Assembly (NCBI RefSeq): GCF_015706575.1
Contig: NW_024037058.1
Span: forward strand, 15,149,547-15,213,546
DNA length: 64,000 nt
Origin: Patiria miniata
Taxonomy: Eukaryota > Echinodermata > Asteroidea > Valvatida > Asterinidae
Direction: 5' to 3'
The notes beneath the pieces were generated by a model, which searched no databases, was not told the origin of the DNA, and saw nothing but the letters and a program-made list of their open reading frames with translations. A program made the position numbers and the translations under genes. This document shows, one piece after another, positions 11,681-21,600 of this stretch. Each line of letters begins with the position of its first letter. Within the stretch, counting starts at the first letter, position 1.

Positions 11681-12135
11681 ACTACAATTTTCATCTATAA
11701 CACATCCCAGCCTAGGTACATAACGACTTTCAACCCAATCAGACCTATTGTCCTAATTATAAGCCTTCAAAATATGCACGTTTAATATGACGTCACATGT
11801 CACGTGATGACGTCATCGTCATGTCACTACAATTTTCATCTATAACACATCCAAGTCTTGGTACATATCGAATTTCAACCCAATCGGACCTGTAGTTATG
11901 TAGATATGCCTTTAAAATATGCACATTTAATGTGACGTCACGTAACTCGTGATGACGCCATCCTGATGCCACTACAATTTTCATCTATAATACATCCCGG
12001 TCTAGGTACCGGTACATACCAACTTTCATCTCAATCGGCCTTGTAGTTCTGTAGATAAAGGCCTTCAAAATATGCACATTAAATGTGACGTCATGGCTCA
12101 CTTGATGACGTCATGATGACATCATTGTTCGGCAC
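11681..12135. promoter_or_regulatory. 145-bp CRE repeat, three copies (unit C)
   Basis: Copies start at 11681, 11826 and 11971, again 145 bases apart, with TGACGTCA palindromes. The conserved period and sites across A, B and C show that the block duplicated together with each receptor gene. Confidence 0.6.
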
Positions 12136-12954
12136 ACATATATTTAGATGCTGGTCCAAGTGTGTGTCTAGTTTAAAGTTATCGGTTAGTTTTTAATGCC
12201 AAAAAAAAGTGCCTTCCACGATGAAAACATGTACAGATGCTATGGGGAAACAGCCAATAAATAAATAAAAACTAGACTTTGAGCTTGATGTTTTCCCAGT
12301 CAGGAGTCTCCAATTTTAAATAGCAATAATGCTGCTGCTTATCTGACAATCAAGTCATCCACTTCTTGACATGAGGCCAGTTATTTAAGGTACCGGTAGG
12401 CATAAGCAACAGTTGAGGACAAGTTGGCTTGATGTTTTAAAAAGGGTTATTAAAAACAGATTAAACATGTTAAACTGGCAAAGTTAATTACAATGCATTG
12501 TAAATGGAAACTGGCAGGTAATGGCATTTTGCAGGAAATTAACTGTAGCGCAAAATGCATTCCACGGTTGCTTTAAATGTAATATCGACGTGCCACTCAC
12601 TATGGCAATATTATATGCCAATAAATAAAAAAGAATATCACAGAGCCAACCAGAGACTGGCCAATCAGCGCTGACCTATGGTTATTTACACACTTCCTCA
12701 TCCTGTGCATGATAAGGACAAGCCGCACCCATTTAATTCTTTTCAAGAGATAAAGCCTACGTACAAAAATCTCTGGATGCAGTTTACCGCTCACTTACAG
12801 TGTGTGACGTTTTTCCGACTACATTTATTCTTATTACGTTCACACTGTTCTATGCATTAATGAAAGATTTTTGTCAAATATCAATTCTGCAGCTGTGTAA
12901 TTCATACCCTGGAGTTATATCAAAAATTGTACGGATTGAACCCGACCAAGCACC

Positions 12955-13953
12955 ATGAACATCCACATGAATTCAACAGGAAGTAGTGAAGACCTGTCTT
13001 CATTCAATGCATCCACGACCCCAACAACTGAAGACAGAAATGAGTACAACTTCATCCGATGCATCCTGCTCGTCATAACGACCATCCTACTTCTGACCCT
13101 CAACCCGCTGTGTCTTGTGGTCCTGAGGCATGTCCGTAGCATCCAGGAAACAACTAAGATATTCCTCAGATCCATGACGATTGCCGATCTCGGGGTGGGA
13201 CTCTTCCGAGCTCTACCGATGACTGTTCTTGCAATTTCCGAGACTGAGCTTATTTTGGGCAAGGCATTTTGCAAAGTGCTGTCATTTACTGACGGCATAT
13301 TAATCTACAGTTCCCAAACGTCACTCCTGCTGCTGACTGTGGACCGCTACATTTCGGTGGTGTACGCGTTGCGCTACCCATCTCTTGTAACTGTGAAGCG
13401 GGCTCGAATATCTGTCTGTTGTATGTGGGGAACCCTTGCATTGATGACGACTGTACTGGGATTAGCATCACATTGGGAAACTGTTTACTTCAAATCTATC
13501 CCAATATGTTTATTTCAGTCAGAATCCTCCACGATAATTGTACCAATAGTCTATACAAGCATAATAGTCAGCACTCTGTTGGTTACTATCATAGCATATG
13601 CACGACTGTTCATGATATCACGACACCAAGCGAGAGCCATCCAAGTCGAAAACCAAATCGCTCAACCAGGAAACCCTGCCGCAAGGCCCGACAACAAGGC
13701 CCTGAAAACAGTCCTCATTATAGTTTTGACTGCATCTGTTGCCAACCTCTTGCCATTCTGTGCGTTACTATACAGACAATACCTACACCCAATAGCAGTC
13801 CTGTTCGCCATTGTGCTGCCTGGCCTGACAAATAGTTGGCTTAACACAGTCATCTATTATCTCAGAAACCAAGATTTCCGTCGAGCGACCCATGATCTTC
13901 TGATATCTAACTACCGATCCTGTAAACGCTGCCTGCCATTGGTTGCAAACTGA
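12955..13953 (+). CDS. Intronless class A GPCR, copy 3
   Basis: 332-aa receptor with the same architecture as copies 1 and 2: an N-terminal NST and NAS sequon, LNPLC in TM1, IADLG in TM2, DRY, TM4 W, and SVANLLPFCALLYRQY in TM6. TM7 reads NTVIYYLRNQDFR, so threonine replaces the NPxxY proline. TM5 begins IIVPIVY, with a proline that copies 1 and 2 lack at that place. The TM2-TM3 part is closer to copy 1 and the N-terminus closer to copy 2 (NASTTPTTEDRNEY), a mosaic that suggests gene conversion. The 5' flank of this gene matches that of the truncated remnants in A and B. Confidence 0.9.
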   Translation: MNIHMNSTGSSEDLSSFNASTTPTTEDRNEYNFIRCILLVITTILLLTLNPLCLVVLRHVRSIQETTKIFLRSMTIADLGVGLFRALPMTVLAISETELILGKAFCKVLSFTDGILIYSSQTSLLLLTVDRYISVVYALRYPSLVTVKRARISVCCMWGTLALMTTVLGLASHWETVYFKSIPICLFQSESSTIIVPIVYTSIIVSTLLVTIIAYARLFMISRHQARAIQVENQIAQPGNPAARPDNKALKTVLIIVLTASVANLLPFCALLYRQYLHPIAVLFAIVLPGLTNSWLNTVIYYLRNQDFRRATHDLLISNYRSCKRCLPLVAN

Positions 13954-14111
13954 ACTGAGGGGCATTCCAATACCTTTCAGCAGTTTCTGTAACATCTTTT
14001 GGTTTAAAAACAAAAAGATCTGCTACATTGGATTAATAATGGGTAAAATTTTATCTTGAGAACTTTATCAAGAAGCAGTTCAGTAGAAGTTGTATTCATG
14101 GAACGGTATAA

Positions 14112-14740
14112 TTGCCAGTCAAGGGATGGCCTCATTTCAAAATTAAAGGTAGAGTACTGGTAGATCATTTGCAGCTACCCAAACAGTAACTGATAAAATT
14201 ATTGTTGAAAAACTTACTTGGTTTAACAATAAACTCCCTGTGAAATTACTCTTTCTGGCATGCTGTCATTTTGAAGAAAACAATAAAAGAAGGCAATTTC
14301 CAAAGATGTGTCAAGTGACCCGCTTAGGAAATTTCCGTTAATAGTTGGTTTGAAATTCGGGTCGAATCCGTGACGTGACTGACGTGACTGACATTGACGT
14401 GACTCATAAGCGCATGGCTGCTATTATTCGTGCTGCTATTATTCGTCGGGTCTGTGCATGACATTGTGTAGCTGCCATCGGTTGCAATTAGAACGTGTGC
14501 CGGGTGCTGATTTCGGACGCAAGTCAAAACATGACTCTGCAACTTTTGAATTGAAATCAAGATCCTAGATTATTATTTACTTTGAATATACCATTCACAG
14601 CATTCACTGATTTAAACTTTAGTTAGTTAGATTAGTTGTTAAGCAACTGATATATTCCGACGGTCGTAGTTGAGATGCAGCTTGATCCTGAAAAGTCAGT
14701 CGCTGACTATTCTTTTTTGTCGCAAGTTCGACCTGAGGGT
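14112..14740. other. Unit C break region, no gene seen
   Basis: This stretch is not homologous to the A/B tail. It holds a run of GTGACTGACGTGACTGACATTGACGT words near 14370-14405 and short duplicated GCTGCTATTATTCGT. No convincing exon or RNA gene is seen. Confidence 0.5.
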
Positions 14741-14764
14741 GGCTTTAAGGTGCGTGCGCAGACT

Positions 14765-15195
14765 TGTTGTACATTGCTGATGATCAACATTGCTGATGCT
14801 GTTGTACATTGCTAATGCTGTTGTACATTGCTGATGCTGTTATACATTGCTAATGCTGTTGTACATTGCTTATGATGTTATACATTGCTGATCCTGTTGT
14901 ACATTGCTAATGCTGTTGTAAATTGCTGATTTTGTACATTGCCGATGCCATTGTACATGTACCGGTACATTGCCGTTGCTGTTGTACATTGCTGATGTTG
15001 TTGTGCATTCCTAATGCTGTTGTACATTGCTGATGCAGTTGTTGTTTCTGATGCTGTTGAGCATTTCTAATGCTGTTGTGCATTCCTAATGCTTTTGTTC
15101 ACTGCTGATGTTTTTGTGCATTCCTGATGCTGTTGTACATGGCTAATGCTGTTATACATTGCTGATGTTGTATATTGCTGATGTTGTTGTGCATC
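14765..15195. repeat. Expanded 18-bp minisatellite, tail of unit C
   Basis: The longest array of the TTGCTGATGCTGTTGTACA family in the window, about twice the length of those in A and B. It is more diverged and contains TGTACCGGTACATT. Confidence 0.85.
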
Positions 15196-15197
15196 AG

Positions 15198-15540
15198 GGT
15201 TGGCTTTTTTTTTCTTTTAAAAAATCAAAACAAGATTTTTTGTTACCAGATTTTTTGGATTTAAATTAAGTCAGATCTTGACTTAATAAAAACAATGATT
15301 TTGGGTAATAATGCAAACCTAGATAAGTTGAGTCGATGCTGATGAAGTAGGGGTGTTTGAATGTGTTAGCAACATCCACTTTGTAATTACATGTAAGTGG
15401 AATCAGTTGATTTAAATAATTAAAATGACCCTCAATCAATTTATTTTACCAAAAATAAGATTTTTGCAAATAAGAGATTTAAATCAGTGATTTAAAAAAA
15501 AAAATCATTTGATTTAAATCGCGATTTAAATCAGTCATGA
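15198..15540. mobile_element. Probable MITE inserted in the minisatellite
   Basis: An AT-rich insert interrupts the minisatellite between TTGTTGTGCATCAGGG and CATGTTGTGCATTCC. It begins CAGGGTTGGCTTTTTT and ends in a GATTTAAATCGCGATTTAAATC palindromic tract. CAGGG ends and GATTTAAATC tracts resemble non-autonomous hAT elements. The right terminal repeat is not intact, so the family is uncertain. Confidence 0.4.
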
Positions 15541-15720
15541 CCATGTTGTGCATTCCTAATGTTGTTGTGCATTCCTGACGCTGTTGTACATTGCTGATGC
15601 AGTTGTTGTTTCTGATGCTGTTGAGCATTTCTAATACTGTTGTGCATTTCTGATGCTGTTGTCCATTGCTGATGCTGTTGTACGGTACATCGCCGATGCT
15701 GTTGCTGTTGACTTTGTGGT
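15540..15720. repeat. 18-bp minisatellite, start of unit D
   Basis: Continuation of the array beyond the insert, leading into degenerate unit D. Confidence 0.8.
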
Positions 15721-16290
15721 GCACTGCTGATGATGTTGTGAATTACTGCTGCGAGCTCTAGGTTAGGGTTGTATCTTGTGTAAGAAAGGCTCCAGATATA
15801 ATGAAAAAACACCCAAATTAAAGTCCAATTACTGTACATTTATTGATTATTGCTGAATAAATTGTGTTGCTTACTCTGACAATTCTGTTGTAAAGTTGTC
15901 TTTTTTGCAGGTTTACATTTAATATGTAATTAGCAGATTAACAATCAGTCACAATAGGCGGTACATTTCTGCCAAAATGGACCTCCACCATTTAGCCTTG
16001 AGGTTGCTCTGAGAGGTCTCTCATCTAGGGAAGAACATTGGTTTTTTAGAAAATTGTCTGCATCCTGATAGGTGTCCGACTTTATCCCAACAAACGTAGG
16101 TTTGGCTCGGAGATGCCTGACCACAATATTTCATTGCCCTTTGAATACAGTTTTCAACATGTACTTGCAATTCAGAACTGATTGAAAAAATGTTAAAATT
16201 TTTAGCCAGCCACAGACATCAACAAATTTATTTGGTAATGAAGATCAGCAGGCACAGATCCAAGGGAGGGGGGGGGTGTGAAAAAAAAAC
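15545..16290. repeat. Degenerate fourth duplication unit (D), 5' part only
   Basis: This stretch has minisatellite, then CTAGGTTAGGGTTGTAT, TACATTTATTGATTATTGCTG, ATGGACCTCCACC and GAGGTTGCTCTGAGAGG in the same order as bases 330-640 of unit A, with many substitutions. It ends at a poly-G patch equivalent to the one near 860. No CRE repeat or GPCR follows. It looks like the oldest surviving end of the array. Confidence 0.7.
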
Positions 16291-16396
16291 AGCTGTCAAA
16301 TGTTGTACTTTTCATAAAAATTCATTAAAAATAATGCGAACCCCTCCCCCTGCTGTGACAACTCCCTCCAAAAAAACTAAATTGGTAATACATGTA

Positions 16397-16779
16397 AGGC
16401 CAAAAAAAAAAAGTCTCCGGTTTCTGGTATGCGCGCGCGTCGCCGCAGCTATGCGCGTCGGCAAAATGAAAAAGTTTTTTTTTCAATACAAGATGATGTC
16501 TCAAAACCGCCAAACTCACTGGTTTGACTGGAATTCTGCTGCTGCACAGTTTTAAAGTGTTTTTAGATGGGGTTATGACCGAGAATAAGCTTTATGTGGC
16601 CTCTCTGGACTCCCATATATTCGCACAAAGTTTAGTCGGGCACCATTTGCAGTCATCAGCCGACATTTGAAGCCAAACAAAAAAAAAAAACAGGTAAAAA
16701 AAAAAAAAAAAGCCGCGTCGCCGCACCACTTTTGGGGCAAGCTCCATACCAGAAACCGGAGACTTTTTTTTTTTGGTCT
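16397..16779. mobile_element. MITE with AGGCCAAAAA ends, copy 1
   Basis: The left end reads AGGCC, an A-run, then GTCTCCGGTTTCTGGTA. The right end is its inverse: TACCAGAAACCGGAGAC, a T-run and GGTCT. CG-rich subterminal words (GCGCGCGCGTCG on the left, GCGTCGCCGC on the right) are also inverted. The same architecture recurs at 60676-61033. No transposase is present. The open frames over its homopolymer runs are not genes. Confidence 0.65.
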
Positions 16780-17170
16780 AATATACGTCTGTGCACAAAA
16801 TATGGACAGAGACAGTTGGGCTTTGGGGTATTTGTACACATGGGCGCGCGCGTCGCGAGGGGGGGGGGAGGCTCCCCCCCCCCCCCCGGAAAAGCAAAAA
16901 ACCAAAAAAAAAGAGAAGAAAGGGGAAAATAGAAAGAAAAATGGACGCAAAGTCATACTGCTGTTAATTTAATGGGTTGGGGGGGGGGGCCCAAATGTCC
17001 CTGCCCACCCTCCAAAAATGATGAATCAAGAATATGCTGGAAAATACAGAGATTTCAGGGGGAAAATGTGCTTTGCCCCCCTCTAGGAAAAATACTGGCG
17101 ATGCCCATGTTTGTATACTATTGTTTAATATAGTGAACAATAATCTTCAGATTTGAACAGCGCCCCCATA
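16780..17170. other. Homopolymer-rich spacer, no gene seen
   Basis: It contains poly-G and poly-C runs near 16860-16890 and 16978-16990, and words such as TTGCCCCCCTCTAG typical of degenerate repeats in this window. No exon is supported. Confidence 0.5.
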
Positions 17171-17174
17171 AACC

Positions 17175-17720
17175 CTTACCCTGCTAAATGCAACAGAATG
17201 CAACAGCAGTAAAAAAGTTGTTACAAGTTGTTGAATTTTGCAGTCAACTCAAGTCCCCGTGCTGCTGCATCTTGTTGCATTTAGCAGGGTAACTGCTCAG
17301 AGTGCCAAGGCGATACAAATGTATCCACTTGTTGCATTTAGCAGGGTCACTGCTTGGTGCCGAGGCTGATATGCACTGGGTTCACTGCACAATGCAACAA
17401 AATCCACTCTTGCAGTTTGTTGCATTTAGCAGGGTAACTACTCATAGTGCCAAGGCAATACAACAGAATCCACTGTTGCATTTGGTTGCATTTAGCAGGG
17501 TAACTGCTAAGTGCCAAGGCTGGTATGCACTTGGTTCACTGCACAATACAACAGAATCCACTGTTGCATTTGGTTGCACTTAGTAGGGTAACTGCTTGGT
17601 GCCAAGGCCGCTATGCACTGGGTTCACTGCGCAATGCAACATAATCCACTGTTGCAGTTTGTTGCATTTAGAAGATTAACTGCTTAGGGCCTAGGCTGGC
17701 ATGCACTGGGTTCACTGCAC
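17175..17720. repeat. Irregular tandem repeat (TTGCATTTAGCAGGGTAACTGC)
   Basis: About six imperfect copies alternate between short (about 55-65 bp) and long (about 88 bp) forms. Each has TGCATTTAGCAGGG, TGCCAAGGC and, in the long form, ATGCACTGGGTTCACTGC. The left end carries an inverted copy of the core (CCCTGCTAAATGCAACAG). No coding role is likely. Confidence 0.8.
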
Positions 17721-18638
17721 TGGTTACCTCAATCTCTGAATTGGCCATTAATGCACGTTTACGCACAAGTGTGCTCTAGCCGACACCGCCTTATGGGGAA
17801 GTTTTCTACTGTTAGGGAAATAAGGACAGAGCTTTAAAATGATGCCAACTTGGCTTTGTACGTGAATTTCTTTTGGACGTACAAGTATTTAAAATTCAGA
17901 GGTCATGCTAATTAGTCAAAAGTTTGTTGACCCTTACCTCAAAAACTAATGCGCCAAATTGCAAAAGATCTCAATTCTGGGGGGTTCCTCATTTGGTTCC
18001 TGACCAGTAAATAGACTGCCATAGACTTCAGTGATAATTACGTACACTTCCCAAAATTATTTAAAATACTCACCATTCTCCAAGGTGTTTGAGATACACA
18101 TCAAATTAAATCTTTTTAGTTCATCTTTCATTTTTCATTCAAGTTTATGTGGGTTAACAATGACTTTTGGGAGAAAATTCCATCAAAAAGATGATCACCC
18201 CTAAAATTTCACAGAAAAAGGGCGCTATGCACAGCTTCCACGCTTTTTTTTACGTTCTTCTTTTACAAATTCTCAAGTTCACGGCCCTCAAAATGCTCCA
18301 ATACCAGAACATGTGATGGCATACGAATCATAATTTGGCCGATGTTGGCAATTTTGGGCCTATTCACAGGTCGGCACCCATGTAGGCCAATCAACACATC
18401 AATAATAGTTTCAATCTGTGAGGGTCGGATGAAAAATTGTGTTAAATTGACACGGAATGACCGTGTTCAAACCTTATGGAACATGTCTACAAAAACTTGA
18501 GGCCCAAACAATAGGGACAACAGAAGGGAAGAATCAAGGTCCTGAGAAGTATAGTAAGACACGATTGTGTTTTACTCAAATCTGAAAGCACACAAAAAAA
18601 GCAAAAAAAAGCAGAGTTTGTTTTTAATGGACACTTAC
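17721..18638. other. Presumed GTF3C1 intron 5, no exon found
   Basis: The next GTF3C1 exon would encode a segment like human LGLCERTFKRLYQ. I found no such reading on the - strand here or further left. The sequence is AT-rich and unremarkable. Confidence 0.5.
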
Positions 18639-21600
18639 CCATGATGGCAATTTCTTGGCCAGCTCGGCAAAGAGGAATTTGAAGTCGGCCGTCCTCTTGG
18701 GTTGTTTCTCCAGGATCTGGATGAGGTTGGTGGAGAGCATGCCGTGGTGGCTCATGTTACTGTGCTTGGCCAGGGGGCCGAACCTCAGCAACATTAGGAA
18801 GATGGAGTTCTTGAGGTGCTTGGCAGTCCGACACAAGCAGGTCTGCATCAAAACGTACAGAACATTTTCAATTTGGGCATTTCACAATGCAGTGCGCCAC
18901 CAAGAGTTTGCCACGGAAATTCAACTTTTCCCAGTGCATTGTGGAAATGGTTGACAAATTCGCAGCACGGGACATTTCAAATTGTTAGTTTTTTTGGTCA
19001 TTAGTTTCGTAAGTGTACGATTCGGGGATCTGTTTGCCCTTTTGTTTTCTTTTTATCAATAGGGTGGTTTTTTTGTAAGACAGCAGAACACTATGCCCCA
19101 ATCTAAAACATATTAGCTCAAGTTGTCTATTGACACCCATTCAAATTGGCCATGTTTTGTCGACCGTAAACTTGAAAAATGGACTCTCCATGGCAAACTC
19201 TTGGTGGCGCACTGCAATTAATCACCCGAATTATCCAGAAACATTACCTACCGACTAAACGAGAATATCCTTGCACAAAGAGCAAAAAAGGACTGGTACC
19301 AGATACTTTGTAAAATAATTCTGCCCGAAATGGTATTAGTCAGAAGAAAATAAATCATTGAAAGTGGTCAAAGGAAGTGTGCCTGCGGACACAGTTATTT
19401 TACTTGTGGTAGCAACGGAATCCAGAAACAAAGTACAGTATCCACTCAACTGATACTTCAACAAGTTAGTTTGTAATACACAATTCTTAAAACTGTAAGC
19501 AATGTTGTCAGTTAAAAAAAATTAAAACAATAAAAAAAAAGCAAATGATCCTATGTACCTTTTAACTTTACCAGTTCACGTAGGATGACATGCAAAGTTT
19601 TGCGGTAATCAGAACGGATGACAGATAAAACGCAACGAGCGAGGCTGGAAAATATCTGTCAGCGACCCGCTCGCAGCGAGCGAGGCTGGAAATATCAGGG
19701 TGTGCTACCTGCAGTTGGCAGCCTGAACCCGTCTGGCATTGAGGTATGGTAAATAAAAGAATACAATCTGACAATTTGAGAGTTTCACGAATCTGAAGCA
19801 CTGGCAATCCAGTCATTCTGTAACCAGCACAGACAAAATACTTCAGTGCCCAACTCTAGACAAAAGATTGGAATCGGATTTTACTCACCCTCTTGTCAAG
19901 GAGTTGGTTACTGCTCAGGTCTTTGCGCAAGCTGTGCAGGGACGTTAAAGTCAGCTTGAACAGTCGGGCAAAGTCCACCTGCTGGGCACCAAAGTGACGC
20001 TGCCGGCCCACAAACTCCAGGAAAGAGTACCGGAGACCGCTGAGCTCCAGGGACGGGTCGCCGTGAGGGCCCACCAGGGCCGACATACGCAGCTCTTGGC
20101 TTGCAACAATGACCAGAGAATCACCCCATCTGAAAGGAGGTCAAGATATAAGGGATAGCTTCCATCAAAAATACGAAGTGTATGAGTTTATGGCTTCTGA
20201 CTAGAATACAAATAATGAATGGTTATGAGTGCAATGCTGAGAATATTTTCATGAGTTGAAAGATTGAATGTTCCATTCAAAGAGGCGAAGCCGAGTTGAT
20301 GGGAACATTCCAGCTTTCAACGAATGAAAATATTCTCACCATTGCACGAATGCGAAACATTCATTATTTGTTTTATATATCATCCAAGTAGATCTTTGTC
20401 ATTCGATTGGAGATAAAACTTTTAATAAGAACAAACAAAACTCACAAAATTGTATCACATCCACTATTTTTTTCAGCTTGTTCAAGGCTAACAAAGGTTT
20501 AAAGTCCAATCAATGACAATAATGAGACTTACAGTATAAGTTCTTAAAATAATGCCCCCCAAAAAAGAAAAATCTTGCATCAACTGCATCAATGTCAAAG
20601 GCAAGTTTTGTACTTGATAACACATGATATGGTCTTAATAACGCAAAGATCGTATAGCGCCGGCCTGCCGCTGCGCGTCTTAGCGTTCGCGTGGCGTGCA
20701 ATAAATCAAAAGCGATGGGACGAAAATGCACGGTGAATGGAACCAAAAATGCAAGGTTTGACGTAGGCCATGCAATGGTTCAATAAGCCTCTGTAGTAAT
20801 GAGGTCCACTGAGCACCATAGGGACAACCAGTAAACCTCCGAAATTGTTAAGTGTTGACCATCAGGCGTTAGTTTATCCATCTGCTGCAGGAAGTTTTAG
20901 AGGGCCAACCGAGTTACATTGCCAGTTTTACGTCCCTGAAAAGTCCCATGTGGACAGCTGCTGCACTGTACACCATACCATTTGATCCCATGGCTTATGT
21001 GGCCAAGGACTTTCCGTGGGCCATGAGTTATCCAAGTGCAGACGCATGGTAAAAATAACTACAGCGGAATGCTAACAGTCACTCACAGTAACTTTTTACA
21101 ATAGTTAGTCCAATGCGCACGCTTCTCGTTCAAATGACATCATTTCCTACAGACCATCCATGCGCATCAGCATTTTGAGGGTCAACTTGCATAACGCGCA
21201 TCGGCTGCGTCGTATTTCGAACACATTTTGTGCAATAAGCACGCCTGTTTGGAACATTTTCAACACAATGCGTGCTTGATTGCGTAAAATACGCAGTTGC
21301 AGTTCTCCTACAGAGATGGCCGTCATTGAGCAAGCCCTATTCTGCCATCTGTCTGTAGAACTCTGCAGACTCATATCAGAATGCTGCTGAATGTAAGCAA
21401 CGTACTGTGAAATTTCCACCCACAAGTATACAGACTTGTAACTGAAGCTCAGCCTCACCTCTTCTGTACCTCCTCTAGGGTCATGACCTTGCCTCCATCG
21501 TGACCTCTGACCTCATCACTGATGTCAACTCTCTCCTTGAAGGTGGCGCACGACCCCTGTATCCCATCATTCTCAAAACTGTTGATAATGCATGCTGGGT

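Larger units (their letters stand above)
10671..15200. repeat. Tandem segmental duplication, unit C (diverged, partly replaced tail)
   Basis: Unit C begins with the same CCGGAATTTTATGAG word near 10679. It lacks the poly-G patch near 860/6110, the truncated GPCR remnant and the 139-bp duplication, so a single 5' flank leads straight into its GPCR gene. Homology to the A/B tail breaks near 14112, is absent over about 600 bases, and resumes near 14741 (AAGGTGCGTGCGCAGACTTG, compare AAGGTGTGTGCACAGGCTTG in A) into a long minisatellite. The extra divergence suggests that C split off before A and B separated. Confidence 0.8.

Noticed and set aside
16190..16972. Overlapping open frames full of Lys, Phe and Pro
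   Set aside because: They run through poly-A, poly-T and poly-G tracts of a MITE and its neighbour.
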